From: UM-FILTER-42-9 sp038063775
GTDB taxonomy: Bacteria > Patescibacteriota > Minisyncoccia > Moranbacterales > UBA2206
Direction: 5' to 3'
Length of the DNA stretch: 62,796 nt
NCBI GenBank assembly: GCA_038063775.1
Contig: JBBTUK010000009.1
Coordinates: forward strand, 1 to 62,796
Below are positions 16,786 through 24,794 of the stretch, one piece after another; position 1 is the first letter of the stretch, and each line of letters begins with the position of its first letter. Below the pieces are notes generated by a model, which was given only the letters and a program-made list of their open reading frames with translations, was not told the origin of the DNA and did no database searches. A program made the position numbers and the translations under genes.

Positions 16786-19650
16786 TTATCTTTTTAAAAC
16801 TTCCCGCAAATATTTAGCTGTATAACTTTCTTTATGATATTTGATAACTTCTTCCGGCTCGCCGGTAACAACCACCCGGCCGCCGGCATCTCCGCCTTCC
16901 GGACCGAGATCAATGATCCAATCGGCCGTTTTGATGACATCCAAATTATGTTCAATGATCACAACCGTATTGCCGGCATCCACCAACTGATTCAAGACGC
17001 CCAGTAATTTTTTTATGTCGTCAAAATGCAATCCCGTCGTCGGCTCATCTAAAATATAGAGCGTATCACCGGTCGCGCGCCTCGACAATTCAGTAGCCAA
17101 TTTTATCCTTTGGGCTTCGCCGCCTGAAAGAGTGGTGGCCGATTGCCCTAAATGGATGTAGCCTAGTCCGACTTCTTCAAGCACCTTCAATTTATCGTGA
17201 ATCTCCAGAAAATTTTGAAAAAATTCCGCCGCCTCGCCGACCGTCATTTCCAAAATTTCCGCAATATTTCTCCCTTTATATCTTACATCTAGAGTTTCCC
17301 GATTATATCTTTTTCCTTTGCACACATCGCAAGGAAGATAGACATCCGGCATAAACTGCATTTCAATCCGTAAAAATCCGTCTCCGTTACAATTGTCGCA
17401 CCTGCCTCCTGGCACATTGAAAGAAAATCTTCCCGGCAGATATCCTTTAGCTTTCGCGTCTTTAGTCGCCGCGAATAACTCTCTGATGGGAGTAAACAAG
17501 CCGGTATAAGTCGCCGGATTGGAACGCGGCGTCCGGCCGATGGGCGACTGATCGATCAGGATAACTTTATCCAGATACTGCGCGCCGATGATTTCTTTGT
17601 GCCGCCCTGGACGTTCCAGGGACCGCATCAATTTGGAAGAAAGGGATTTATATAAAATATCTTCGACCAGTGTCGATTTTCCCGACCCGGAAACGCCCGT
17701 CACCGCGGTGAGAACTTTCAACGGAAATTCCACCGTGATATTTTTCAGATTATGCTGGCTGGCTCCCCGAACTGTCAGCCATTTCTTGTTCTTAATGGGC
17801 CGCCTGAATTTCGGAACCGCTATTTCCAGCTCTCTCCTCAAGTATCTGGCCGTCAGTGATTTTTTGTTTTTAATAACTTCTTCCGGAGTTCCAATCGCCA
17901 CAATTTCCCCACCAAGTTTCCCGGCTCCAGGTCCGATATCCACCAGGAAGTCGGCTGCGCGCATTGTCTCCTCATCGTGCTCGATTACTATCAAAGTGTT
18001 TCCGATGTCACGCAACTTCAAAAGCGTTTCCAGGAGTTTCGCATTATCCCGTGAATGAAGTCCTACTGACGGTTCATCCAGAATATATAAAACACCCACC
18101 AGTTGTGATCCGATTTGCGATGCTAACCGAATTCTTTGGGTTTCTCCGCCGGCCAGACTGAAAGCCGCGCGCGCTAAAGTCAGATATCCGAGACCCACAT
18201 TATCCAAAAATCCCAAACGGTTTTGGACTTCTTTCAAGATGCGCCCAGCTACTAACTTTTCTCTCTCGCTTAATCTGAGATTTTCAAAAAATTTCAAAGT
18301 TTCCGCCACGCTGATTATTGATATTTCGTTTATGTTCCTTTCTCCCGCCGTCACCAAAAGAGTTTCCGGTTTGTAGCGCGAGCCCTGGCAAACTGAACAG
18401 GGATTTTGCGACATATATTTTTCAATGCCTTCCCGCACCGCGTCTGATTCTGTCTTAAAATAGCGGTTAGCTAAAAATCCGACTATCCCGCTCCACTCGA
18501 TATTAAATCGCCAGGTAGCGCCGGTTTTAGAGCGCAGACTCACCGGAATGTCGTCCCCGCCCGCTTCGCTATGCGAAGCATTGCGGGCAGGCGGTTCATC
18601 TGTTCCGTATACTAAAATATTATACTGCCGTTCTGACAGATCCCGGATGCGGACATTGTCCGGTATGTGATAATAATTGGTCACCGCCCGCAAAATCGCG
18701 CCATAATAATTATTTTTTTTGTAACTCCAAGGTATGACCGCGCCTTCAGAAATGGTTTTATTCTTGTCGGGAATCACCAGATCCGGATCGATTTCTTTTT
18801 TCGTGCCCAGTCCTTCGCAGACGGGGCAGGCTCCATACGGGCTGTTAAAAGAAAAGAGTCTGGGCTCCATTTCCGGAAATTCAATTTCATGGATTGGACA
18901 GGCTAGTTTTTGATTGTAAATAATTTCTTTTTTGGAAAATTTTATTTTAACTATTCCGTTGGCCAACTTCAGCGCTTTTTCCACATCTTCAAAAATCCGG
19001 GAAATATTTCCAGCGCTTATGACTACCTTATCCGCTACGATGTCGATATTATGTTTTTTGTAACGCGCCAGGTCTAATTTTAATTTTGGATCAAGTTCAT
19101 ATTTTTTTCCGTTGATATAAGCTTTGGAAAAACCGCGCCGGTACATATCCAAAAGCAAGGTGGAATATTCGCCTTTTCGGCCCCGCACTACAGGCGCCAG
19201 AATCTCAATTTCCTTCGCCTCGCCGATGTCCATGACTTTGTCCACAATTTCATCCACCGATAATTTGGAAATTTCTTTTCCGCAAACTGGACAATGTGGA
19301 ATGCCAATCTTGGCATAGAGCAAACGCAGATAGTCATGAATTTCCGTCACCGTACCGACCGTTGAACGCGGATTGTGCGAAGACGCTTTTTGGTCAATGG
19401 AAATGGCCGGGGACAAACCTTCTATATAGTCCACGTCCGGCTTGTCCATCCGCCCCAAAAACTGCCGGGCATAGCTGGAAAGGCTTTCCAAATACCTTCT
19501 CTGGCCTTCGGCAAAAATCGTATCAAAAGCCAAGGTTGATTTTCCCGAACCGGAGATTCCCGTGAAAACGATAAACTTATCCCGTGGCAGTTCGAGATCA
19601 ATATTTTTGAGATTATGTTCTCGGGCTCCCTTGATTATTATCTTATCCAT
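16786..19650 (-). CDS. uvrA: UvrA excision repair ATPase, copy 2
   Basis: 954 residues, full length. Walker A GISGSGKSTLAFD and GVSGSGKSTL, signatures LAGGETQRIRLA and LSGGEAQRIKLA, first zinc module partly altered (CPIH ... CPVC, one Cys replaced by His), C-terminal zinc finger CDNC...CDVC intact. Its sequence is the more canonical of the two UvrAs. Residues about 350-366 are encoded by an in-frame palindrome. A promoter TTGATT-17-TAATAT lies about 95 bp upstream, its -35 formed by the flank of a palindromic element. Confidence 0.97.
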   Translation of the reverse strand: MDKIIIKGAREHNLKNIDLELPRDKFIVFTGISGSGKSTLAFDTIFAEGQRRYLESLSSYARQFLGRMDKPDVDYIEGLSPAISIDQKASSHNPRSTVGTVTEIHDYLRLLYAKIGIPHCPVCGKEISKLSVDEIVDKVMDIGEAKEIEILAPVVRGRKGEYSTLLLDMYRRGFSKAYINGKKYELDPKLKLDLARYKKHNIDIVADKVVISAGNISRIFEDVEKALKLANGIVKIKFSKKEIIYNQKLACPIHEIEFPEMEPRLFSFNSPYGACPVCEGLGTKKEIDPDLVIPDKNKTISEGAVIPWSYKKNNYYGAILRAVTNYYHIPDNVRIRDLSERQYNILVYGTDEPPARNASHSEAGGDDIPVSLRSKTGATWRFNIEWSGIVGFLANRYFKTESDAVREGIEKYMSQNPCSVCQGSRYKPETLLVTAGERNINEISIISVAETLKFFENLRLSEREKLVAGRILKEVQNRLGFLDNVGLGYLTLARAAFSLAGGETQRIRLASQIGSQLVGVLYILDEPSVGLHSRDNAKLLETLLKLRDIGNTLIVIEHDEETMRAADFLVDIGPGAGKLGGEIVAIGTPEEVIKNKKSLTARYLRRELEIAVPKFRRPIKNKKWLTVRGASQHNLKNITVEFPLKVLTAVTGVSGSGKSTLVEDILYKSLSSKLMRSLERPGRHKEIIGAQYLDKVILIDQSPIGRTPRSNPATYTGLFTPIRELFAATKDAKAKGYLPGRFSFNVPGGRCDNCNGDGFLRIEMQFMPDVYLPCDVCKGKRYNRETLDVRYKGRNIAEILEMTVGEAAEFFQNFLEIHDKLKVLEEVGLGYIHLGQSATTLSGGEAQRIKLATELSRRATGDTLYILDEPTTGLHFDDIKKLLGVLNQLVDAGNTVVIIEHNLDVIKTADWIIDLGPEGGDAGGRVVVTGEPEEVIKYHKESYTAKYLREVLKR
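18555..18594. repeat. Palindromic insertion inside the second uvrA
   Basis: Core GCTTCGCTATGCGAAGC inside outer arms CCCGC/GCGGG. In frame; encodes the stretch EPPARNASHSEAGGDD, which interrupts the otherwise conserved region after ILVYGT. The same GCCTGCCCGC word occurs at 15505, 24645 and 61815. Confidence 0.75.
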
Positions 19651-19745
19651 GATTATTTTACCTGCCCCGCCTTTCGTGAAAGGTGGGGGTCCATAAAATG
19701 CAAAAACTTCCCCGTTTAAGGGTACTGCTATATTAAGTTCTCTAG

Positions 19746-19774
19746 ATATTACTACAATCCAAAAATTAAATCAA
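19746..19774 (-). promoter_or_regulatory. Promoter of the second uvrA
   Basis: Minus strand TTGATT, 17 nt, TAATAT. The TTGA of the -35 box is one copy of the 4-bp direct repeat that flanks the palindromic element at 19775-19844. Confidence 0.6.
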
Positions 19775-19848
19775 CCCTGTAGTAGATTTTCGGCTTTTCA
19801 TTCTCAGTTCGGCGTAGCCGAACGGCCGAAAATTCACTACGGGGTCAA
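19771..19848 (+). mobile_element. Palindromic TIR element 1 (70 bp, TCAA repeats)
   Basis: Flanking TCAA at 19771-19774 and 19845-19848. Left end CCCTGTAGTAGATTTTCGGC; the right end, read inward, is CCCCGTAGTGAATTTTCGGC. A hairpin GTTCGGC-GTA-GCCGAAC sits beside the right end. No gene. Confidence 0.85.
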
Positions 19849-19858
19849 TTCTGTCCAT

Positions 19859-19897
19859 AAAAAAACCGGCGCGGGGTCACTGCCCCTTGCCGGCTTT
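19859..19897 (-). terminator. Intrinsic terminator of the small membrane protein gene
   Basis: Minus-strand hairpin GCCGGCAAGGGG/CCCCGCGCCGGT followed by seven T, just after the stop of the gene at 19902-20102. Confidence 0.85.
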
Positions 19898-19901
19898 ACG
19901 A

Positions 19902-20102
19902 TCATTCCTCTTTTTGGGTTGTCCGAGTTGTTCGGGGCCAAGGCCAGTAAAGCATGGCCCACACAACTCCGATTGCCAACGCTACGATGAGAATCCAGAA
20001 AGCCCATTTGAGGTTAAAATAGGCTGCCAACTGCATCAGCGCCCCCCAAATTAATATCCCAAGGAAAGTGCCGACTCCCGCCTCCTGTGCCGCCTTGATC
20101 AT
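19902..20102 (-). CDS. Small two-helix membrane protein
   Basis: 66 residues, unrecognised. Two membrane helices (about 10-30 and 33-54, Trp-rich) and a short basic/acidic C-terminus. Upstream GGGGGTG is a usable ribosome site. It lies with a second small gene between two palindromic TIR elements of the same orientation and has its own terminator, so the pair forms a self-contained unit. Confidence 0.6.
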   Translation of the reverse strand: MIKAAQEAGVGTFLGILIWGALMQLAAYFNLKWAFWILIVALAIGVVWAMLYWPWPRTTRTTQKEE

Positions 20103-20131
20103 GCTACACCCCCTTTTTTAGATACACTTTA

Positions 20132-20311
20132 TTACCCATTCTTCTCCAGCTCAGACACGAGCGACACATCGAAAGCCACTCGCGCTGTGCCTCTGATCAG
20201 ATCTGTTTTAACAATTTCTGCGTTCTGATAAGCATTGTCTCTCAGAAGTTTCTCTAGCGCCTTTTTTCTACGCTCTATCAAGAGCGGACAGGCCGTGACC
20301 TTTTTTTTCAT
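20132..20311 (-). CDS. Small hypothetical protein
   Basis: 59 residues, unrecognised: basic N-terminal helix (MKKKVTACPLLIERRKKALE), then a possible beta-rich tail. The frame is open further upstream to 20419, but there it merely reads through a repeat end. The start at 20311 is chosen because GGGGAGGAAAG lies just upstream. A promoter TTGACA-17-GATAGT starts at the flank of element 2. Confidence 0.6.
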   Translation of the reverse strand: MKKKVTACPLLIERRKKALEKLLRDNAYQNAEIVKTDLIRGTARVAFDVSLVSELEKNG

Positions 20312-20362
20312 GATTCTTTCCTCCCCTGGAATTTTTAAACAACCGTATTGACTAATCAAAAC

Positions 20363-20391
20363 ACTATCGCTCAAATTGCCGAAAATGTCAA
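20363..20391 (-). promoter_or_regulatory. Promoter of the small-gene pair
   Basis: Minus strand TTGACA, 17 nt, GATAGT. TTGA is one copy of the target duplication of element 2; the other copy supplies the TGA stop of uvrB. Confidence 0.6.
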
Positions 20392-20532
20392 CCCTGTAGT
20401 AGATTTTCGGCTTTTCCAATAATAAATGCTAAGCTTAGTCTAATCAAATCACCTAAACTATAATCTTATCTTTTAGCACTTATGTGTTGGTCCCGCCAAG
20501 GAGGGACGGCCGAAAATTCACTACGGGGTCAA
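20388..20532 (+). mobile_element. Palindromic TIR element 2 (137 bp, TCAA repeats)
   Basis: TCAA at 20388-20391 and 20529-20532. Left end CCCTGTAGTAGATTTTCGGC, right end (inward) CCCCGTAGTGAATTTTCGGC. Hairpin GTCCC/GGGAC beside the right end. The left end and next bases match element 1 over about 28 bp. The uvrB stop codon lies in the right TCAA copy. Confidence 0.85.
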
Positions 20533-22569
20533 GCCCCGATTTGCAGTCTTCGCAATTCCGTAATTTCATCCCGAATGATGGCCGCTCTTTCAAATTCCAA
20601 ATTCCGGGCCGCGTCTTTCATTTCTTTTTCCCGAATTTTTATATATCCCATCATGTCTTCCAGCGATTCCAGATGCGTGAAATCCCTCGTGATTTCCGGC
20701 TTGAGCTCGTGATCCACGATGGACTTTATTTTTTTCTTGATAGTGGTCGGCGTGATGTGGTGTTTTTTGTTATACTCCAGTTGCTTTTTCCGGCGCCGAT
20801 TAGTTTCGCCGATTGCCCGCTTCATCGAACCCGTAATCTGGTCGGCATAAAGAATAACCCGCCCCGATACATTCCGAGCCGCCCGACCGATGGTCTGGAT
20901 GAGCGAGGTGTCACTCCGCAAAAAGCCTTCTTTGTCCGCGTCTAAAATCGCGACGAGCGATACTTCCGGCAGATCCAAACCTTCCCGCAAAAGATTCACC
21001 CCGACCAGCACATCAATTTCTCCCCGCCGCAATTTTTCCAGAATCCGGATGCGATCCAAAGTTTCCACATTGGAGTGAAGATATTCTGATTTTATTTTAT
21101 TTTCTTTCAAAAATTCCGCCAGATCTTCGGCCATTTTTTTGGTCAGCGTCGTGATGAGCACTCTTTCTTTTTTGGCTACCACTTTTTCAATTTCTTTTAG
21201 TACATCCTTGACTTGCCCTTTGGCAGACTTGATGGCCAGTTCCGGATCAACCAGGCCGGTTGGCCGAATAATTTGTTCNNNNNNNNNNNNNNNNNNNNNN
21301 NNNNNNNNNNNNNNNNNNNNNNNNNNNNNNNNNNNNNNNNNNNNNNNNNNNNNNNNNNNNNNNNNNNNNNNNNNNNNNTTCATAAGCTGCCGGCGTGGCC
21401 GAAGTAAAGATCAGTTGATTTATTTTCTTCTCAAATTCGCTAAACTTGAGCGGCCGGTTATCAAAAGCGCTCGGCAAACGGAATCCGTTTTCTACCAAAG
21501 AATTTTTCCGTGAATAATCGCCGTTAAACATCCCATTGAGCTGGGGTACCGTTACATGCGATTCGTCAAGCACCATTAAAAAATCTTCGGGAAAATAATC
21601 AATGAGTGTGTAAGGCGCTTCACCGGCTTTCCGACCGGTTAAAAACCTGGAATAATTTTCAATTCCGTTGCAATAGCCGATCTCTTTCATCATTTCCAGA
21701 TCCTGTTTGGTCCTTCTTTCCAGCCTTTCCGCTTCCAAAAGTTTTTTATTTTCCCGGAGCCACTTCACCCGCTCCTTTATTTCTTTTTCTATTTCTTGGA
21801 GCGCGCTTTCCATCATTGGTTCCGGCACCACAAAATGTTTGGCTGGATAAATTACTGCTTTTTCAAGTTTACCCAACTCTTCGCCAGTCAAAAAATCATA
21901 CTCAAAAATCTTAGCGACTCGCTCGCCGGAAATCTCAATCCTAGTTACAATTTCCCGCCCCGGCGGCATTATTTCCAACGTTTCGCCAGTTACGCGAAAT
22001 TTTCCACGCGTCAAAACATCGCTTCTTTTATACTGCATCTCGATCAATTCTTTTATAATGGAGGCACGGTCAATTGTTTCCCCTAGTTTTATTTCTAGCG
22101 TGATATCGCGGTAATATTCCGGCGATCCCAAACCGTAAATGCAGGAAACGGAGGCGACGATGATAGTGTCCTTTCTGGAAAGCAAAGCGGCCGTGGACGC
22201 ATGCCGCAGCCGGTCAATCTCTTCATTGATCTGCGCTTCCTTTTCAATGTAAGTGTCGCTCGAGGCGATGTAGGCCTCCGGCTGGTAATAGTCATAATAA
22301 GAAACGAAATATTCCACAGCATTTTTGGGGAAAAAGGTCCGGAACTCTTGCGCCAATTGCGCCGCCAGAGTCTTGTTGGGCGCGATGACCAAGGTTGGCT
22401 TCTGGACTTTTTCGATCACATTGGCGATGGTGAAAGTTTTGCCCGATCCCGTCACGCCTAAAAGCGTCTGGAATTTTTGCCCGGATTTTATACCTTTGAC
22501 CAACTTATCTATGGCCTTCGGTTGATCTCCGTCTGGTTTAAATTTTGAATTTATTTTAAACTTTCCCAT
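20529..22569 (-). CDS. uvrB: UvrB excision repair helicase (interrupted by an assembly gap)
   Basis: One gene cut by the 100-N gap. Visible: 397 residues before the gap and 250 after. Walker A GVTGSGKTFTIANV, beta-hairpin region with YDYYQPEAYI, DEAD-like DESH, helicase motif TSATPAAYE up to the gap, EQIIRPTGLVDP after it, motif VI QTIGRAARN, and a C-terminal UVR domain that binds UvrC. By comparison with E. coli UvrB only about nine residues are missing, so the real gap is near 27-30 bp and the apparent frame change is an artefact. ATG and TGA both coincide with duplications of flanking palindromic elements. Confidence 0.95.
21279..21378. other. Assembly gap (100 N) inside uvrB
   Basis: Nominal length. 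Homology of the flanks to UvrB predicts that about 27-30 bases are actually missing. Confidence 0.95.
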
Positions 22570-22650
22570 ACCCGGTAGTAGAATTTTGACTTATTTATTT
22601 ACTAAATTTTCTCCCGGAGAAAATTGGTCAAAATTTCACTACCGGGCATA
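22567..22650 (+). mobile_element. Palindromic TIR element 3 at the uvrB start codon (76 bp, CATA repeats)
   Basis: CATA at 22567-22570 and 22647-22650. Left end CCCGGTAGTAGAATTTTGAC, right end (inward) CCCGGTAGTGAAATTTTGAC. Hairpin AATTTTCTCC/GGGAGAAAATT beside the right end. On the minus strand the left end is followed directly by TATGGG, where ATG is the uvrB start. Confidence 0.85.
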
Positions 22651-22685
22651 TCAGCATATACTACAACTCTAATGCAAAAATGTCC

Positions 22686-22716
22686 AAAATAAAAGGGCAG
22701 TTTGTCTGCCCGAAAA
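22686..22716 (-). terminator. Terminator of manC
   Basis: Minus-strand hairpin GGGCAGACAAACTGCCC followed by TTTTATTTT, 36 bp after the manC stop. Confidence 0.8.
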
Positions 22717-22752
22717 AGACTGTGAACTTTATGGACCTTATAAACTTTCAAC

Positions 22753-23853
22753 TTATAAGTATGCTTGCTTTCCCCTCTCAGTAAGCTTTTCAATGATCTT
22801 TTTCACATCACCGACATTTTTCCGGTCAACTACCAAAATGGCATCGTCGGTCTCAACAATAATAATGTCTTTGAGACCGATCGTGGCCACCAGCTTGTCT
22901 GAGGCATGAATAAAGCAGTTCTTGCTGTTCACATCCACATGCTTGCCTTTGGCCACCACCGATTTGCCTAGGTTCCCTTTAAAAAAATCAAAAAGAGCTC
23001 CCCAATTTCCGACATCGCTCCAGTCCAGTTCCGAAGGGACGACCAAGCGGTCATTTTTCCCTAATTTTTCCACGATGGCTGGTTCGACTGGTCTCGCTTT
23101 CAGACCATTGTAAATTCTATCAGAATTTTTTCGATCTTTTCCCATTTTTTGCAAAGCCTGAAAAATATCCGGCGTCAAATCTTTGGTCCATTTCAAAAAT
23201 TCTTCGGCGGAAAAAATGAAGTAGCCGGCATTCCAGAGATATTCCCAGCCAGTCAGATATTTTTCGGCCGTTTTTCGGTCCGGTTTTTCAATAAAAGCAT
23301 CGGCATAAAAAATCCTTTTTTTACCTGAGTTGGAAAATTCTTTTCCCATTTTAATGTAGCCTAATCCGGTGTCGGCAAAAGTCGGGTTTATTCCCACGGT
23401 TATCAGTTTGTCGCTGTGATTTTGCGCTGTTTCGAGAGCTGCTGAAACGGAAATCACAAATTCTTTTTCATTTTTGATGGCATGATCCGATGGAATCGTC
23501 GCAATAATAGCCGCAGGATTGGAATTATAAATATATTTCGAGACCAATGCGATGGCTGGAGCCGTTCCGCGCGCGGCCGTTTCAATAATCAGTTGTCCTT
23601 TTTTTATCTGGGGCAACTGTTTCAAAGCCAGCTTTTTGTATTTTTCCGTTGTCGAAACCATTATATTCTTCCTCGGGACTACTTTGGACACCCGACCGTA
23701 AGTCTCCTGGATCATCGTTCTCGAAGAAGTCAGTTTTTGGAACTGCTTGGGCATGTCGCGCCGGCTCAATGGCCAAAGGCGCGTGCCGGTTCCTCCCGCC
23801 ATAATTACCGCGTACCAATTGCTCTTTTTTTGTTTCTGATTATTTTTGGGCAT
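22753..23853 (-). CDS. manC: Mannose-1-phosphate guanylyltransferase
   Basis: About 366 residues. Nucleotidyltransferase signature YAVIMAGGTGTRLWPLSRR with PKQF close behind, a sugar-binding region (AFIEKPDRKTAEKYL) and the left-handed-helix-like end. Makes GDP-mannose from mannose-1-phosphate and GTP. Together with the phosphomannomutase at 41303 and the PGI/PMI at 26570 it completes a fructose-6-P to GDP-mannose route. The start at 23853 (MPKNNQK) is preferred. A GTG at 23901 keeps the frame open, but that stretch looks like a promoter (TATATAC). Confidence 0.92.
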   Translation of the reverse strand: MPKNNQKQKKSNWYAVIMAGGTGTRLWPLSRRDMPKQFQKLTSSRTMIQETYGRVSKVVPRKNIMVSTTEKYKKLALKQLPQIKKGQLIIETAARGTAPAIALVSKYIYNSNPAAIIATIPSDHAIKNEKEFVISVSAALETAQNHSDKLITVGINPTFADTGLGYIKMGKEFSNSGKKRIFYADAFIEKPDRKTAEKYLTGWEYLWNAGYFIFSAEEFLKWTKDLTPDIFQALQKMGKDRKNSDRIYNGLKARPVEPAIVEKLGKNDRLVVPSELDWSDVGNWGALFDFFKGNLGKSVVAKGKHVDVNSKNCFIHASDKLVATIGLKDIIIVETDDAILVVDRKNVGDVKKIIEKLTERGKQAYL

Positions 23854-23927
23854 AAAATGTCGTTTACTTTTATTACCATGCTGTATATAATTAAAACACA
23901 CTAAAATAAAAAGTGAAAGACCCGCTA

Positions 23928-24007
23928 TTGACCCCGTAGTGAATTTTCGGCCGTCCCGCCGTGGCGGGACTGAAAATATAAAAGCCGAAAATCTACTACC
24001 GGGTTGA
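23928..24007 (-). mobile_element. Palindromic TIR element 4 (72 bp, TTGA repeats)
   Basis: TTGA at 23928-23931 and 24004-24007. Opposite orientation to elements 1 and 2: right end CCCCGTAGTGAATTTTCGGC comes first, left end (inward) CCCGGTAGTAGATTTTCGGC last. Hairpin GTCCCGCC-GT-GGCGGGAC beside the right end. Confidence 0.85.
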
Positions 24008-24056
24008 CCAAATCGGCAATAGCTGATAAGCTAATATAAGTTTTATCCATAAGTTT

Positions 24057-24404
24057 ATGAGCCTCATAATCCGAATTTTGGCCAATTCCGCGGCTATTTG
24101 GGCCGCTAACCGGCTTATTCCGGGCTTCGTTTTTACCGGCACCTATGTTGAACTTTTCATCGCTGGAGCTGTTTTGGGAATAGTTAATGGCTTGGTCGGA
24201 CCGATTTTGAAGCTAATTTCCTTTCCGATAATTTTCCTGACCTTGGGACTTTTCAGCATAGTGATCAACATATTCCTATTATACCTGGCAGCCAGTTTTC
24301 TCTCCACTCTTCATATCCAGAGCCTTGGCGCGGCTTTTTGGGGAATCATTATCATCAGCCTGATAAACAATTTAGTGACCCATCTTAGCAAACAAAACGA
24401 TTAG
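24057..24404 (+). CDS. Four-helix membrane protein, phage holin 4_2 / YvlD family
   Basis: 115 residues, four membrane helices filling almost the whole length. The pattern AANRLIPGF...GAVLGIVNGLVGPILKLISFPI...LGLFSIVINIFLLYLAA is typical of the phage_holin_4_2 (YvlD, formerly DUF360) family. Function in bacteria is not settled; it is linked to envelope stress in Firmicutes. It is 4 bp before secG, so probably cotranscribed. The upstream promoter is weak: TTGACC from element 4 with a poor -10 (TAAGCT). Confidence 0.85.
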   Translation: MSLIIRILANSAAIWAANRLIPGFVFTGTYVELFIAGAVLGIVNGLVGPILKLISFPIIFLTLGLFSIVINIFLLYLAASFLSTLHIQSLGAAFWGIIIISLINNLVTHLSKQND

Positions 24405-24408
24405 CCAA

Positions 24409-24630
24409 ATGCTCAAAACAATAAACATAATAGAAATCGTCGTCGCCATCCTCCTCGCCATTTCGATTCTTCTGCAGAATCGGGGTGCCGGTCTTTCTTC
24501 GACTTTTGGGGGAGACTTCGGAGGATATTACAGCAAGCGTGGCTTTGAAAAATTTTTGGTTTACTTTTCAATTTTCTTGTCGGCGGTTTTCCTTATTTTG
24601 GCGATCGCGGCTTTGTTTCTTAGCAGATAA
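24409..24630 (+). CDS. secG: SecG, preprotein translocase subunit
   Basis: 73 residues. Two membrane helices separated by the conserved SecG loop LLQNRGAGLSSTFGG and FGGYYSKRGFEKFL. Part of the SecYEG channel, where it aids protein export. Short like other CPR SecG proteins. Confidence 0.93.
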   Translation: MLKTINIIEIVVAILLAISILLQNRGAGLSSTFGGDFGGYYSKRGFEKFLVYFSIFLSAVFLILAIAALFLSR

Positions 24631-24637
24631 TTCCCTT

Positions 24638-24678
24638 GACCTGCCCGCAATGCTACGCGTAGCGTTGCAGCCGGGTCA
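24638..24678. repeat. GC-rich palindrome before the peptide-binding protein gene
   Basis: Arms GACCTGCCCGCAATGCTACG and CGTAGCGTTGCAGCCGGGTC are imperfect complements. It lies exactly where the start of the downstream gene would be expected. Confidence 0.75.
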
Positions 24679-24794
24679 GTAAAATCAAAGATATCAGCGA
24701 ATACACACGAACCAAGTGGCCATCCCTCAATCAGTGGCCTAACATAACAAAAGTACTCGATCTTAAAGAAAAGATTTTATTCTATTTTCTTATC

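Noticed and set aside
12395..19650. Assembly duplication of one uvrA
   Set aside because: The two proteins differ throughout, and their flanks and insertions differ.
19771..20532. Integron attC sites around small cassettes
   Set aside because: The ends lack the RYYYAAC/GTTRRRY core sites, and no tyrosine integrase is visible.
20529..22569. Frameshifted or split uvrB
   Set aside because: The two halves are in different frames only because 100 N were inserted; the protein flanks fit one continuous UvrB.
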